This document shows, in pieces, positions 1 to 9,674 of a stretch of 64,000 nt of DNA. Under the pieces are notes generated by a model, which was not told where the DNA came from, searched no databases, and saw nothing but the letters and a program-made list of their open reading frames with translations. Within the stretch, counting starts at the first letter, position 1. Each line of letters starts with the position of its first letter. Position numbers and translations under genes: made by a program. Source of the stretch: Alentia gelatinosa (lineage: Eukaryota; Annelida; Polychaeta; Phyllodocida; Polynoidae); NCBI GenBank assembly GCA_950022655.1, contig OX465583.1, positions 63,330,306 to 63,394,305 on the forward strand. The letters run 5' to 3'.

Positions 1-268
1 TGATATAGGATTTGTTCGTTTTTAAAATCAATTAGGGTACTAAGTCCTATGAAATGGAAATAAACCTGATGTCGCTTATAGAGGTTTGAAGATAAATGCT
101 CGTAAAATTGTTTTAATCACAGGTCCTATATTGATTCGTTTTCATTATCTTAGATCACTTGAGTTACACCATGGTCAAACTCGGTGGAGGACAGACCAAG
201 TTATTTTCACCTCATGAGTTTCATTCTATTACTCTCAACCCCGCCTGAGTTTGCCTGAGCACACCACT

Positions 269-289
269 CCCCCCCCCCCCCCCCCCCCC
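269..289. repeat. poly-C tract (21 C)
   Basis: An uninterrupted run of 21 cytosines. It is the first of about a dozen long C or G homopolymers in the window. Confidence 0.95.
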
Positions 290-311
290 GTACCATCCCT
301 TCGCCCTCTTA

Positions 312-1836
312 ACATGATCCGACCCAAAACTAGAATACAGGGCCCTGTTTTTTAGTCACGATATCGTGGATCCACGATGGCCTAAGATCGTCCCTTGAGA
401 CCAAGACATTATTTGGTGATACAAAATGGCCGCCGTGCTATAGTCTAGACGGTGTCGTAGCCTGCAGCCTACGATCTGAGCTCAAATTGTCGGCCCTGAC
501 GACAAGTATAGAACTGTCTCCTGGCAGTCCTGCCAGACGTTTCAAGACGTCTGTTGCCAGTGTTGGAGGATGTTGGGGGTCGTTGGAGTGTCGCTTCACG
601 GTTGCTGAGCGTCTGGCAGAAGAGCCAGTTGAAATGCGCTTCCACCAACCAGATATTTTCAGGCGATATCCCAACCGATACTCCAATAAACCTCCAAGAG
701 ACAGAATTTGCCCATCTGCCGAAAAACTGATTGAATAGGTTTTTATCGGCTGGAATGGGCATCTGGCCGATACATTCGAAGACTACGACATCCGCCCGTG
801 AGCGCTGCCGGGACTTGCGGCGAGGGAACGCCGCCAGGGAACGCCGCCAACATGGTGCGGCCGACCGGGCGATACCCGAAGTCGCGAACAGACATCGAAA
901 ATTCCGACACTTTCGGCAGAATTATAGCACCATAGCGTGCCATACACATTCATAACATCAATCCTTATCTTTATTTACCTTCATTGTTCGATTAAATGTG
1001 TAATTCCTCGGTTATTTGACGTTTTCTGACCGTTCCCGTACAAAACCCAAAACGCCGACACACTGCTCTGCTCAATATGCGGCTTTCGCGGGTTCAGAGC
1101 GTCGTAGTGTATCGCCGCACGCCGCGCCGCCTATCGGGGAACTCGATTACTACGTAAAAATGCGGCTAACGTCCACCAGTCGGCGCCACGGCAGGGGCGT
1201 CGGCTAGGATCTGCTGGAACTTTGAACCCACCAGACGCCCGTATGACGTCCAAATGAACGTCTGTTGGGGGTTTCGGTGGAGCAGCGACGCATTTTGAGG
1301 CCATTTTCCCAGACGTTTCAACCGACGTCGGCTGAAATGTCGGCTGGAACGTCTGTTGACGTTGAAAAAGTGGTTGTTTGGTGGAATACCGCCTTTACTA
1401 GGCTTTAGGTTCTGTAACACATCACTGTGCGTATATAGATGATTTTTCCACTTCCCGACGGAATTAAGCCATGAAATTTTTCTACGAGTAAGGGATACAT
1501 ATGACCTATAATCGTACTAAATATGAAGAAAATCGGCTGCATCGTCCCGAAGTTATCGGCGTTTGAAATTCGTCATAGCAATCGTCTTCTCTGGTGGCCA
1601 GTCACCCTCCCACCTCCCGATACGCAGTTAATGTCAAGGTCGCTGCATAAATTAGCGGAGGCGTCGGGAAAATACACTGACCACCAGAGCAGACGATTGC
1701 TATGACGAAATTCAAACGCCTATAACTTCGGAACCGTGCAGCCGATTTTCTTCATATATGGGACGATTATAGGTCATATGTATACCGATTTAACGATTGT
1801 CGTGACTAAAAAAACAAGGCCCTGGGTCGGACCAGT
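312..1836. mobile_element. Inverted-repeat composite DNA element
   Basis: The two ends are inverted copies of each other. CAGGGCCCTG followed by TTTTTTAGTCACGA at 338-361 matches, in reverse complement, 1799-1823. A shared CCGACCC block lies just outside each end (about 319-325 and 1824-1830). The left end carries about 12 extra bases between the two blocks. The interior (about 480-1400) is GC-richer than its surroundings and is rich in GACGT and GTCTG words, with open frames on several strands. None of these frames resembles a known protein. A second foldback unit is nested near the right end. The CAGGG ends recall hAT elements, but I could not see a clean 8-bp target duplication. I regard it as a non-autonomous transposon of unknown family. 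Confidence 0.55.
1494..1783. mobile_element. Foldback MITE nested in the composite element
   Basis: This is a long imperfect palindrome of about 290 bp. The left arm (ATATGACCTATAATCGTAC, then an AAAATCGGCTGCA block, then TCATAGCAATCGTCT) returns in reverse complement at about 1690-1780. The loop is about 60-100 bp around 1605-1680. A fragment of the same family (CTCTGGTGGCCAGT with a nearby CAAACGTCTGCT block) occurs at about 8462-8495 in GFER intron 2. Confidence 0.75.
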
Positions 1837-3038
1837 CTGACTAGAGCTACCATACAACCTGCCGACCCAAAGTTTTCATGCCCGGCGCTTTCAGTGGCAG
1901 GGATTATCCGATTATATATAGGTGTGACTATAGTAGAGAGATGGCCTTTGTTATAATCACATTCACCTACATACACCTACCTGGACCCACGCACGTCGTT
2001 GTCTGGTGTCTGATTGTCTAGACATCATTCCAGTCGCCCAATTCTTAGTCTTCCTGAGATTTGTATTAAAATCTAGAGCAACCTAGATAGCCTTTAAAGA
2101 TTTTTCTTATTTGCTTTTTAAAGCTAGCGCACACTAGATAGCGTTATTAATCTTGATGAGTTTATTTAATCTTGTGCGCACTAGATAGTATTTTTAGTTT
2201 TCATGAGATTTTTTTTATATATTCTATCTGATGTGTTGCGAGTTTAGTCATGTGGATGGTAAACGGTTTCCAGATTCAAGTGTCCTTCTATTCGGGGGTG
2301 TACATTTAGATTACTCTGAATAATTACGGGTCAATGATTGTAAGGCAGTGCTCTGCCTGCGTTGGTGAACTGGTGATTTTGTTTTTGTTTTTCATGTAGA
2401 ATGAACTGCCTCAGATACTAAGAAAACCTGGAAAACACATCAGTTTTGGCCTTGGAATGGGGCTGAGACGCATAAAATCAGACGCACCCTGAGTTTGGGC
2501 GAATCTTTTAAGACGCCCCAGGGGTTTGGTTCACATTTAAGACGCGTCTTACACGCGGGGATTTACGGTACTTTCAGCACGATGTCGGGAGAACTGAATG
2601 GTTTCTAAGTTTTGTTGCGTGTACCAATACACAAAGTGGTTAAACAAAGAAGTTTCATCTATCTTTAATTGACTCACGGGCCTCATGAACATACATGTCC
2701 AGTTTTCATAAATTCAAACAGAAAATGTTACTATTATCCTGACCTCTAGGTACTTGTCTGGTCTGGGATATCTTTCATTCATCGGAAAACTTGCATCCCT
2801 GTGGCAAGTTAACTATATAAATATTGGGTGTGAAATAGGATCCAGTACAAACTGAAAATAAGTATTGATATATTTAAGTCATTTTTATTATAACTGTACA
2901 TTCTAAACCATACATTTTCCTTTCATGCTAACATTATGAAAATGTTTGATATTAGAGGAAGCTAGTGATTGGTATTTATTCCTCGACAACCACATAATAT
3001 ATGATCATCCTTATAGTTATCTCTCTGTCCCATCTTTC
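1837..3038. other. Gene-free stretch with degraded repeats
   Basis: No exon could be supported here. 2060-2200 has a loosely repeated GCACACTAGATAG-like word. About 2388-2480 is a degraded fragment of the CAGGGATGTCAGT hAT-like family (TTCATGTAGAAT, then CTGCCTCAG, then GGAATGGGGCTGAG). A fragment with the ending TTGCATCCCTG lies near 2788-2800. The last 60 bases hold the likely 3' UTR of the minus-strand gene that ends at 3039. Confidence 0.6.
2975..2980 (-). terminator. Candidate polyadenylation signal AATAAA
   Basis: The minus strand reads AATAAA 58 bases after the stop codon of the 77-aa membrane protein gene. This is a plausible poly(A) signal by position and sequence only. Confidence 0.45.
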
Positions 3039-6000
3039 TCAGTTGAGGATTGGTCCTATTTTCTTTTCGTCACCGACATCTTCTCTTCGTAAAACTGGAA
3101 TGATAAAAACAAAAATGTAGCAACGAAGCCCATTTGAAACAGAATCTTAGCCTAGTATAAACATCGATAGACTAAACATCAAGAACTCGTACTGAAGAGA
3201 ATTGCGAGTATGGTAACTCATACTCAATGGTTGAATAACAGATATATATGTCTAGGATAAGAGAAAATCATAAACATATTCATGTTTGGCCTGATTCCCT
3301 TTTCGCCAACTCATTTGGAACAATTTGGAATATTCACTCGGCTAACGCCTCATTCATATTACTACACACTCCAAAATTGATGGTGAACAGGATCACAGAT
3401 AAAACACTCATCGGGTTCTTTCATAATACATTGTACTAGAGAATGAGAGCACTGTTTACATCTATGGCAAGTACTACGATGGACTAAACCGTACATAAGG
3501 ACAGCAAAATTACAAACACCAGAAGGGTAACGTACCTGTGTATTTGTGCTTATGTTTGTGATCTTCATCAAAATTGTTTATATGCTTAGCCACAAAGACT
3601 CCCGTGACAAGGATTCCTGTAAAACAAAGGCATGATTCGTAGAGAAGTTTAAAGCAGGATATTATTGTGAACATATTAGCTGAATTTGACATCCTATTAG
3701 ATGTATAGACGTTCATCTTAAAATGGGATATATCTACCTCAGAATTCCGAAATTACAAAGACTATAAGTATTTATAGCATACCTTGCAATCTAACACGCA
3801 TTTAATCGATGTACAATGTATATGTGTACGCTTGTCAGCATGGAGCTCTCCTACACACATTACGATTATATCATAAATTGTATTGCAACAGTTTGGAGCT
3901 TCAACTTTGAAATGTTGGTTTAACATTTGCTCACCTGTATATAGTTATACAATCTGATATTTATAAATGTCGGTACAATAACAAAGCTCGACTAATCATT
4001 GTTGTGTGTCTAAATCATTATATAAGATCGTTTAACAACGTTAACACAATTTCTCTTGCTTACCTGCAACACCCAATGAGCAGGATAAAACCAAATCAGG
4101 CACTTCGTGGAAAGCTCTTTTCAGCAAAGATATACTCTGACCTGAAAGGTATAATAACATTTAATTATCAGGTAGTAGTCCCTCAGTAACAAAGGAACAC
4201 AGATATTCCTAACTTGGTATTGCAAAGTATAGGGAGCCAAAGTGAAACCACTGAAACCACAGATACCAGTTAAAAAAACACCATTTCCGGATATAGGCAC
4301 TCAGTACTTTGACTTTATAGGTTCGAGATTATGTACATCATTCCGCAATCGTTTAGATCCATATTTTTTATATACTTTACAATTGTCGTCTTAGCTTCAA
4401 GACAGAGTTAGTCAGTGGCGATTGTAGTAAAATACACTTCAATAAGAGCAAACGAGACCAAAAACTAAATTCTAGCCTCAAACCCCCATAGCTTTAGCAT
4501 TAAGCCTCGATCTTACTGGCCTCCAGAAATGGTGGTTTGAGCACGGGTATCTGCCGGTATTAGTTGGTTCACTTTGGCTCCCTATAAAATCTAATGCTAC
4601 GTTCACAACAGTCCCGGTGGAACCTGATAGAGGAGCACCGTGACTGAAACGGGAAGAATGTAGGAGACGGCGGGATACGGAATGGGGAGCCGTGGAGACA
4701 TAGACAATAATCGATGGTTTTGTGGACAGGCGGCCGTAAACCACGAGAGGTTGACGCGTAGTAACACACGAGCGCTAGCGAGTGTATTACGACGTCAACC
4801 GCGAGTGGTTTACAGAGCTGCCTGTCCGCAAAACCATCGTTTGTTATATTTATTATCCATCTTTTTGAATAAATTAAACCTAGTAATTGCCATATTAATG
4901 GGTATAACAATAGGAACTATTTCTTTGCTCTATAGCAAAAGGGACTATTTTTACCGTGTACCATGGTTTTGAGGCTGGTTTGAATCCGTATACCACAGTT
5001 ATGGTATCTGACAGGTTTTATACAATGGGTAGTGGTTTCCATACATTTTCAATGGGGGCTTTGTATACGATGGATAATAAAGTCGCATACCCTGGCCTGG
5101 GAGCTGCTGGTAAAGTGTGATGCTCTGTCTGAAATTTTGTCCTGGCAGCCAGGGTGCACCACGGTGATAATGAGAATTGTAATGGGACATGGCGACTGCC
5201 AGACCGTAGGCTACCATGCAGGGAACCATGGACAGGAAATGTTGGATGTGAGTGACCGTAGGTGGCCTTGCATGGTACCGTGATCAAAACAGGGTCATTG
5301 ATTGAACATCCTCAAAACGGTGATTGCTGAGAGTTGCTGGGATCATGGTGTAAATGCATATTTACGCATCAGTGCCATCTGCAATGGTTCCCCACAATTT
5401 GGGGTAATTGTAGCCAATAGGGTCATGGTGTAAACCTGGCATAAGAACTACGAAAAAAGCACATTAAACAAACCGATTAAGGTCAGAACTTTCGGCACTT
5501 GACGGAACTCTGACGGCAGTGTCAACGGCCCTTGGCGCGTTTAACTGCCGCCAAAGTACTGACTGCGGAATTTAGTTTTATTTTATGATTTTCATACTTT
5601 GTTAATGATCATATTTCAAGATGCAGAAATTTCGTATTTCCGTCAATTGTCGGCGAACTTGCATCCCTGTTACAATCTCCTGGTTACAACGCCAAGAAGC
5701 AGGTCTGGACTGTCCTGTGGCACGTTCACACTACCGCGTGCGTGTTAATGTAGGTGGGGAAGAGCCGAAGCAGGGGACTGGTGGCCAGGAGAGATTGTGA
5801 TGCATACCCAACAGAACTTTCAAGTAGGTCAGACTATCAAAACATTCCTTTACTTGAAATATGAGGACGAGGCAGAAACACCTCCACTGTGGTCGACGCT
5901 ACCTTCAATTTGACCAGAATTCGATCTGATACCAGCCTGTTACCATGTTAATTGTTATAAACGTAGCAACCATTGTGAAAAGAATCAACAATGTTGGGGA

Positions 6001-6860
6001 AGCCCTGGAAACCGGTTGTAACAATCTCCACATCCTCAAAACAGGTGTTCCATTTGGTGGGAGAGCGTAGAAGCTCTACCATCCATAAATTCTACATATG
6101 TTTTAGAAAATATTTATTCTATGAGATTAAACTCCAAGTTTCATCTGAATCTGACTCATCATCCGTCCTGGGGCTATCAAGGTTCTGGACAGTGTCTAGA
6201 TTTAGAAAGATGACCATGGTTTATGATGTGACCGTGTGATGCATACCCCGTGATTTAGCTACAATTACAAAAGATACCTGAAACCTTGACACCCTGTCAT
6301 GAAGTGCTTTTTAAAAATTTGTTTATATCACAGTTATCTAGCGTAGGATACTTAACTAACACTACAGTCTACAGTAACATTTGAAGACCAGGGAGATGAC
6401 ATCACTACAGTCTACACTAGTCTGACTACAGTCCTTCAGGAACATCTAGAAATGTTGGTATGATGACATTGTCGTCCTACTACCCCTCTGTCTTACATAT
6501 TGCTGAAATGGTGAATTGTTTTAGGTTGTCATCCTATCCGCAACATAACTGCACGACCGACAGTTAAACTGCACGACCGACAGTTACTGACACCGTCAGG
6601 CTCCCCCACAGATCGAGTGACAGATACTGAGTCCGAGTCTCAAAAGTAAATGACTTTTCTACACGACAAGTCAAGGACAAGTAAATAATTCCACGCTACA
6701 AGTAAACAGAGCATATGTAGAATATATTTATGAAATATAGGGGTTACACATATACATTCAGACGTGTACCAGTAATTAATTTCAAAAAGTAAGCAGACAT
6801 AGCCGAAATATCAAAGAAATATGTAAGTATTTTTAAGTTACCTGCACCACGAGCCGCCAT
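3039..6860 (-). CDS. Small single-pass membrane protein, 77 aa, probable NDUFA3-like complex I subunit (4 exons)
   Basis: Exons on the minus strand are 6842-6860, 4064-4141, 3536-3616 and 3039-3094. Every junction is GT-AG, every intron is phase 1, and the total is 78 codons including TGA. The start ATG sits in CAAAATGGCGGC. The protein has a short N-terminus, then LLKRAFHEVPDLVLS, then a hydrophobic helix of about 20 residues (about 22-43) ending at FVAKH. A charged His/Lys-rich segment follows (EDHKHKHKY), then TVLRRED and the C-terminus. The spacing K-x-A-aromatic-x3-P-x-LV-x-S before the helix, and a later Y-V-R-D pattern, recall NDUFA3 (B9), an 84-aa accessory subunit of mitochondrial complex I. 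That identity is inference from memory of the family. The gene structure itself is well supported. Intron 1 (4142-6841) is 2.7 kb and holds foldback repeats. The gene is head to head with GFER. Confidence 0.8.
4229..4585. mobile_element. Foldback MITE (ATAGGGAGCCAAAGTGA ends)
   Basis: The ends at 4229-4245 and about 4569-4585 are inverted copies (ATAGGGAGCCAAAGTG and CACTTTGGCTCCCTAT). Inside each end are matching arms (ACAGATACC, then ACACCATTTC). It lies in intron 1 of the small membrane protein gene. A second copy is at 13615-13967. Confidence 0.85.
4690..5060. mobile_element. Foldback element with palindromic core (GGTTTTGTGGACAGG family)
   Basis: The core at 4711-4840 is a near-perfect palindrome. 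CGATGGTTTTGTGGACAGG returns as CCTGTCCGCAAAACCATCG, with arms around ACACGAGCGCTAGCGAGTGT. A tail to about 5060 carries TACCATGGTTTTGAGG and AATGGGTAGTGGTTT blocks. Other copies are at 17216-17640, 44070-44370 (reversed), 51530-51645 (core only) and 24830-24985 (tail only). Confidence 0.8.
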
Positions 6861-6864
6861 TTTG
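6853..6864 (-). promoter_or_regulatory. TISU/YY1-like element at the start codon
   Basis: The start codon of the 77-aa gene lies in CAAAATGGCGGC. This is one base off the TISU consensus (SAASATGGCGGC), which drives both transcription and cap-proximal initiation on very short 5' UTRs and also binds YY1. COG1 has a similar start at 59729-59741. Confidence 0.5.
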
Positions 6865-7088
6865 GAGGAGGTGTCTCATGGCAGTTTTACGAAAGAAATA
6901 TTGTTGTGTTCTAGTTTAACCATAGGATTATCACCATGATTCCCTCAATTACCTCAGACTTTATTCATCTGGTCATTATAATCCTTACATAGGTGAATCT
7001 ACTTGAACTATATGGTATGACCGACATTTCTTTAAAGTTCATTAGTTTTGGGACACGGGTCACATAGGTAAACTTCCGGCACGTGAAA
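6861..7088. promoter_or_regulatory. Shared 228-bp bidirectional promoter of the NDUFA3-like gene and GFER
   Basis: The two start codons face away from each other across 228 bp, so both 5' UTRs and both core promoters must fit here unless there are unseen upstream exons. ACTTCCGG at 7072-7079 is a classical ETS/GABP (NRF-2) site, which is common in nuclear genes for mitochondrial proteins. It runs directly into an E-box, CACGTG, at 7080-7085, four bases before the GFER ATG. No obvious TATA box is seen at a useful distance. The use of these sites is inference. Confidence 0.6.
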
Positions 7089-9358
7089 ATGGCAGAGGGG
7101 ACGGATCATAGCCAGGCCAAATCAAAGAAGCCGTGTAGAGCGTGTACAGACTTTAAGAATTGGAGTAAATCTCAAGGATTTACAATGCCAAATACAAAGG
7201 TTTGTCTACCATCATTAATTACTAGATAGCATCGCTCGTCGTTTCCACCAGGAGAACTAAACCTTGTTAACCGGCGAGTTTCGCTCAGGTTTTCCTGTGA
7301 CCCTTCCCGATTACGTCAGGTACTTTGAACTTTCTGGCAGGTTCTGGCAGTCGTTAAACATAATTCTGAAAATTTCAACATTAGTGTCAATTGAAATGAA
7401 GGCATTGTTCTTATCATACTTCTTAGAGGAAATTGATCAGGTTTGGTTACATAATACAACTTTGTAACTTTTAGTTCTAGATTTAAACCTTTTTCCACTA
7501 GGCCGAGGGGACAGGGGTACAGCCCTGTCCCCAAACAGGGCCGGGTACTGACTCGGTACCTGGAGAACTGAGCCCGCAAGAGAACTGAGCCAGAGGTGCG
7601 AACTGAGCCTTCAGGAGAACTGAGCCTGGGGTTGAGATTTAGCGCTACCAACTGAGCCAGGGAGTGAGATACATGGCCATATCTCCTTTTCTAGGCATCG
7701 GATTAGAATGTTGATACTGCATACATGATCAGGATAAAATTCTGCATGAGAAAAGTCTTACTTTAATTTTCCCAATAATATCTAGTGCCTAAAATCAATA
7801 AGAACAGTTTAGCACTGTGATAGATAAGGACGCACACGAGCGAGCGCCGCCCATGCTATCCCTACTAGTAGCACTTACTACAGCCCAGGCTCACTTCTCT
7901 TGGAGGCTCACTTCTCCTGAAGGCTCAGTTCGCATTCACACCTCTGGCTCAGTTCTCTTGCAGGCTCAGTTCTCTTGTATTCCACGCAAATACTGTACGG
8001 CCAGTTAAAAAGTTATAAATCCATTTTTGTCAAAAGAGGAAAAAACTACATGAAAAGTATTATGAATGTGGTACTATGTTAAGTAATATAATAAAGCAAG
8101 TACTGTTGTAGACAAAAAAATGGTTTCATTTGAATAAATCTTTACTTCAGACTGCACCTCCTGCGCCAGAGCAAGCGGCGCCCTCCCCACAGTGTCCACT
8201 GGACCGAGAAGAATTGGGTCGGAGCACTTGGTCCTTCCTTCATACAATGGCGGCTTACTACCCTGAGAAACCTACCACATCTCAACAGTCGGAGATGTCC
8301 CAGTTCATCAACATCTTCTCCAAAGTCTTTCCCTGCTCGGAGTGTGCAGAGGATTTCAGAGAAAAGTGAGCATTCTATGAAAATAATAGTGTACTAGCGA
8401 CTTCGTCGAGTCTAAGTTATATTAGCAACCAACCTCTGTCTGCGCTGAGCTACGACTTAACATGCGTAGCAAACGTCTGCTCTGGTGGCCAGTGTAAGTC
8501 CCAGTTAGAGGTGAAAAATGTGAAAAACCATTTTCCCGACTGCCGATAGCGGGGTTCGTACCCCCATCGCCCGCATTCCCAGCCTGACACTCTGCTGACT
8601 GCTCCACAGCTCCAGATGTTCTGATGGGGACAAATACTTAGGCTGGTGGTTGGTGGGAGAACCAGCAGAGTTTCGAAAGGGGTACCAGCGAAATCTTGCG
8701 ATCTCATTGGTTTCTCACGAGAAAAATAGATCAGAAAACTACAATACTAAACTTTGATTTTGGCATGGCTTGAAATGAATCATAAGAGAAGAAGTTTGTC
8801 TGAGTATAGAAATACAAAAAAAGAAGAACAGGTTCAAGTTTTTACCTACACGAGAATCTCACTCCCGTGGGGCTTCAATCTCCCACCCTAGATCGGGTTC
8901 ACTATGTCTCTATGTATGGGAGCAACTTCAAGCGGATTCGACGGAATTCTACCGTTTTAAATGTAGTAGGTAATAAGCCATATCATATTCACTCATAACA
9001 CCATAATTTTTAATAAGATTTCCAAAGAAATCTATTATAGCTTTTTTTAGGACAGACACATATTTAGTTTTTGTCACTAGATACTATTTTGGGGTTTAAT
9101 CGGCATTATCGTTGGAATAAGTCGCCGTTTTTGTGCTTTGGTTAGACATTGTTTAGAGCATTCATTCTGTTCTCTAAGTCTTTATTCTGATTAGTAAGGG
9201 TAACTTGTACATACACAAATAATTGTTAACCTTTGTTTGCTAATAAGATGATACAACTTACGATCGATTAAATGATTGATATTATAATATCAATAATCAT
9301 GTAATAATGATGATGATGATTATTGTTATTATGAGTATTATTATCATCATTATTGTTA

Positions 9359-9405
<47 letters not shown>

Positions 9406-9674
9406 GTAACAATAATAATCAGAAAATGGCATCAATGGTAAATCAAAATGAAAGAATTCCTAAATCTAAGATTGATTTCGTCACATGATTTATTACTTTC
9501 CCCATTAACAGGCTCAAGGAGAAGCGACCAGACACCTCTTCCAGACACGCACTTTCTTACTGGTTTTGTGACATGCATAATATTGTCAACCGGCGGATAG
9601 GAAAAGCAGAGTTCGACTGCAGCAAGGTGGACCAGCGGTGGCGGGATGGATGGAAAGATGGCACATGCGACTGA
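7089..9674 (+). CDS. GFER: FAD-linked sulfhydryl oxidase ALR/ERV1 (3 exons, 162 aa)
   Basis: Exons are 7089-7199, 8151-8365 and 9512-9674, all with GT-AG introns, ending in TGA. The enzyme re-oxidises MIA40/CHCHD4 in the mitochondrial intermembrane space with FAD and passes electrons to cytochrome c or oxygen. The N-terminal shuttle motif CRAC is at residues 16-19. The conserved CPLDREELG starts at C52, and W64 to Y74 carries the FAD-binding HTMAAYYP segment. The active-site CSEC is at 99-102 and the helix [12 protein letters not shown] starts at 126. [14 protein letters not shown] follows, and the protein ends in the typical DGTCD. C128 and C145 correspond to the structural disulfide, and C52 and C161 fit the pair that links subunits in human ALR. 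The length lies between the human short (125 aa) and long (205 aa) forms. The start was chosen because it is the first in-frame ATG before CRAC and has a good context (AAAATGGC). Confidence 0.97.
7559..7985. repeat. Inverted arrays of GAACTGAGCC repeats in GFER intron 1
   Basis: Between 7559 and 7660 the words GAGAACTGAGCC and GCGAACTGAGCC recur about four times. Between 7885 and 7980 the complementary words (GGCTCAGTTCTC, GGCTCAGTTCGC, GGCTCACTTCTC) recur in the same spacing. The two arrays are inverted copies separated by about 220 bp, so the intron RNA could form a long hairpin. Confidence 0.8.
8455..8640 (-). repeat. tRNA-like SINE fragment joined to a foldback fragment (GFER intron 2)
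   Basis: On the minus strand, 8535-8615 reads like a decayed tRNA head. GAGCTGTGGAGCAGTCAGC is the A-box side and GGGGGTACGAACCCC is a T-arm-like hairpin in the B-box position. The adjoining 8462-8510 matches the foldback unit of 1494-1783. I call it a repeat rather than a tRNA gene because no full cloverleaf with paired acceptor ends is visible. Confidence 0.45.
9361..9405. repeat. (TTA)n microsatellite
   Basis: There are 15 uninterrupted ATT/TTA units, set in a wider ATT- and GAT-rich stretch (9300-9420). It lies in GFER intron 2, 107 bases before exon 3. Confidence 0.95.

Noticed and set aside
438..1420. Several overlapping frames of 60-97 codons in the GC-rich 5' part
   Set aside because: They overlap each other on both strands, match no known domain, and lie inside an inverted-repeat element.
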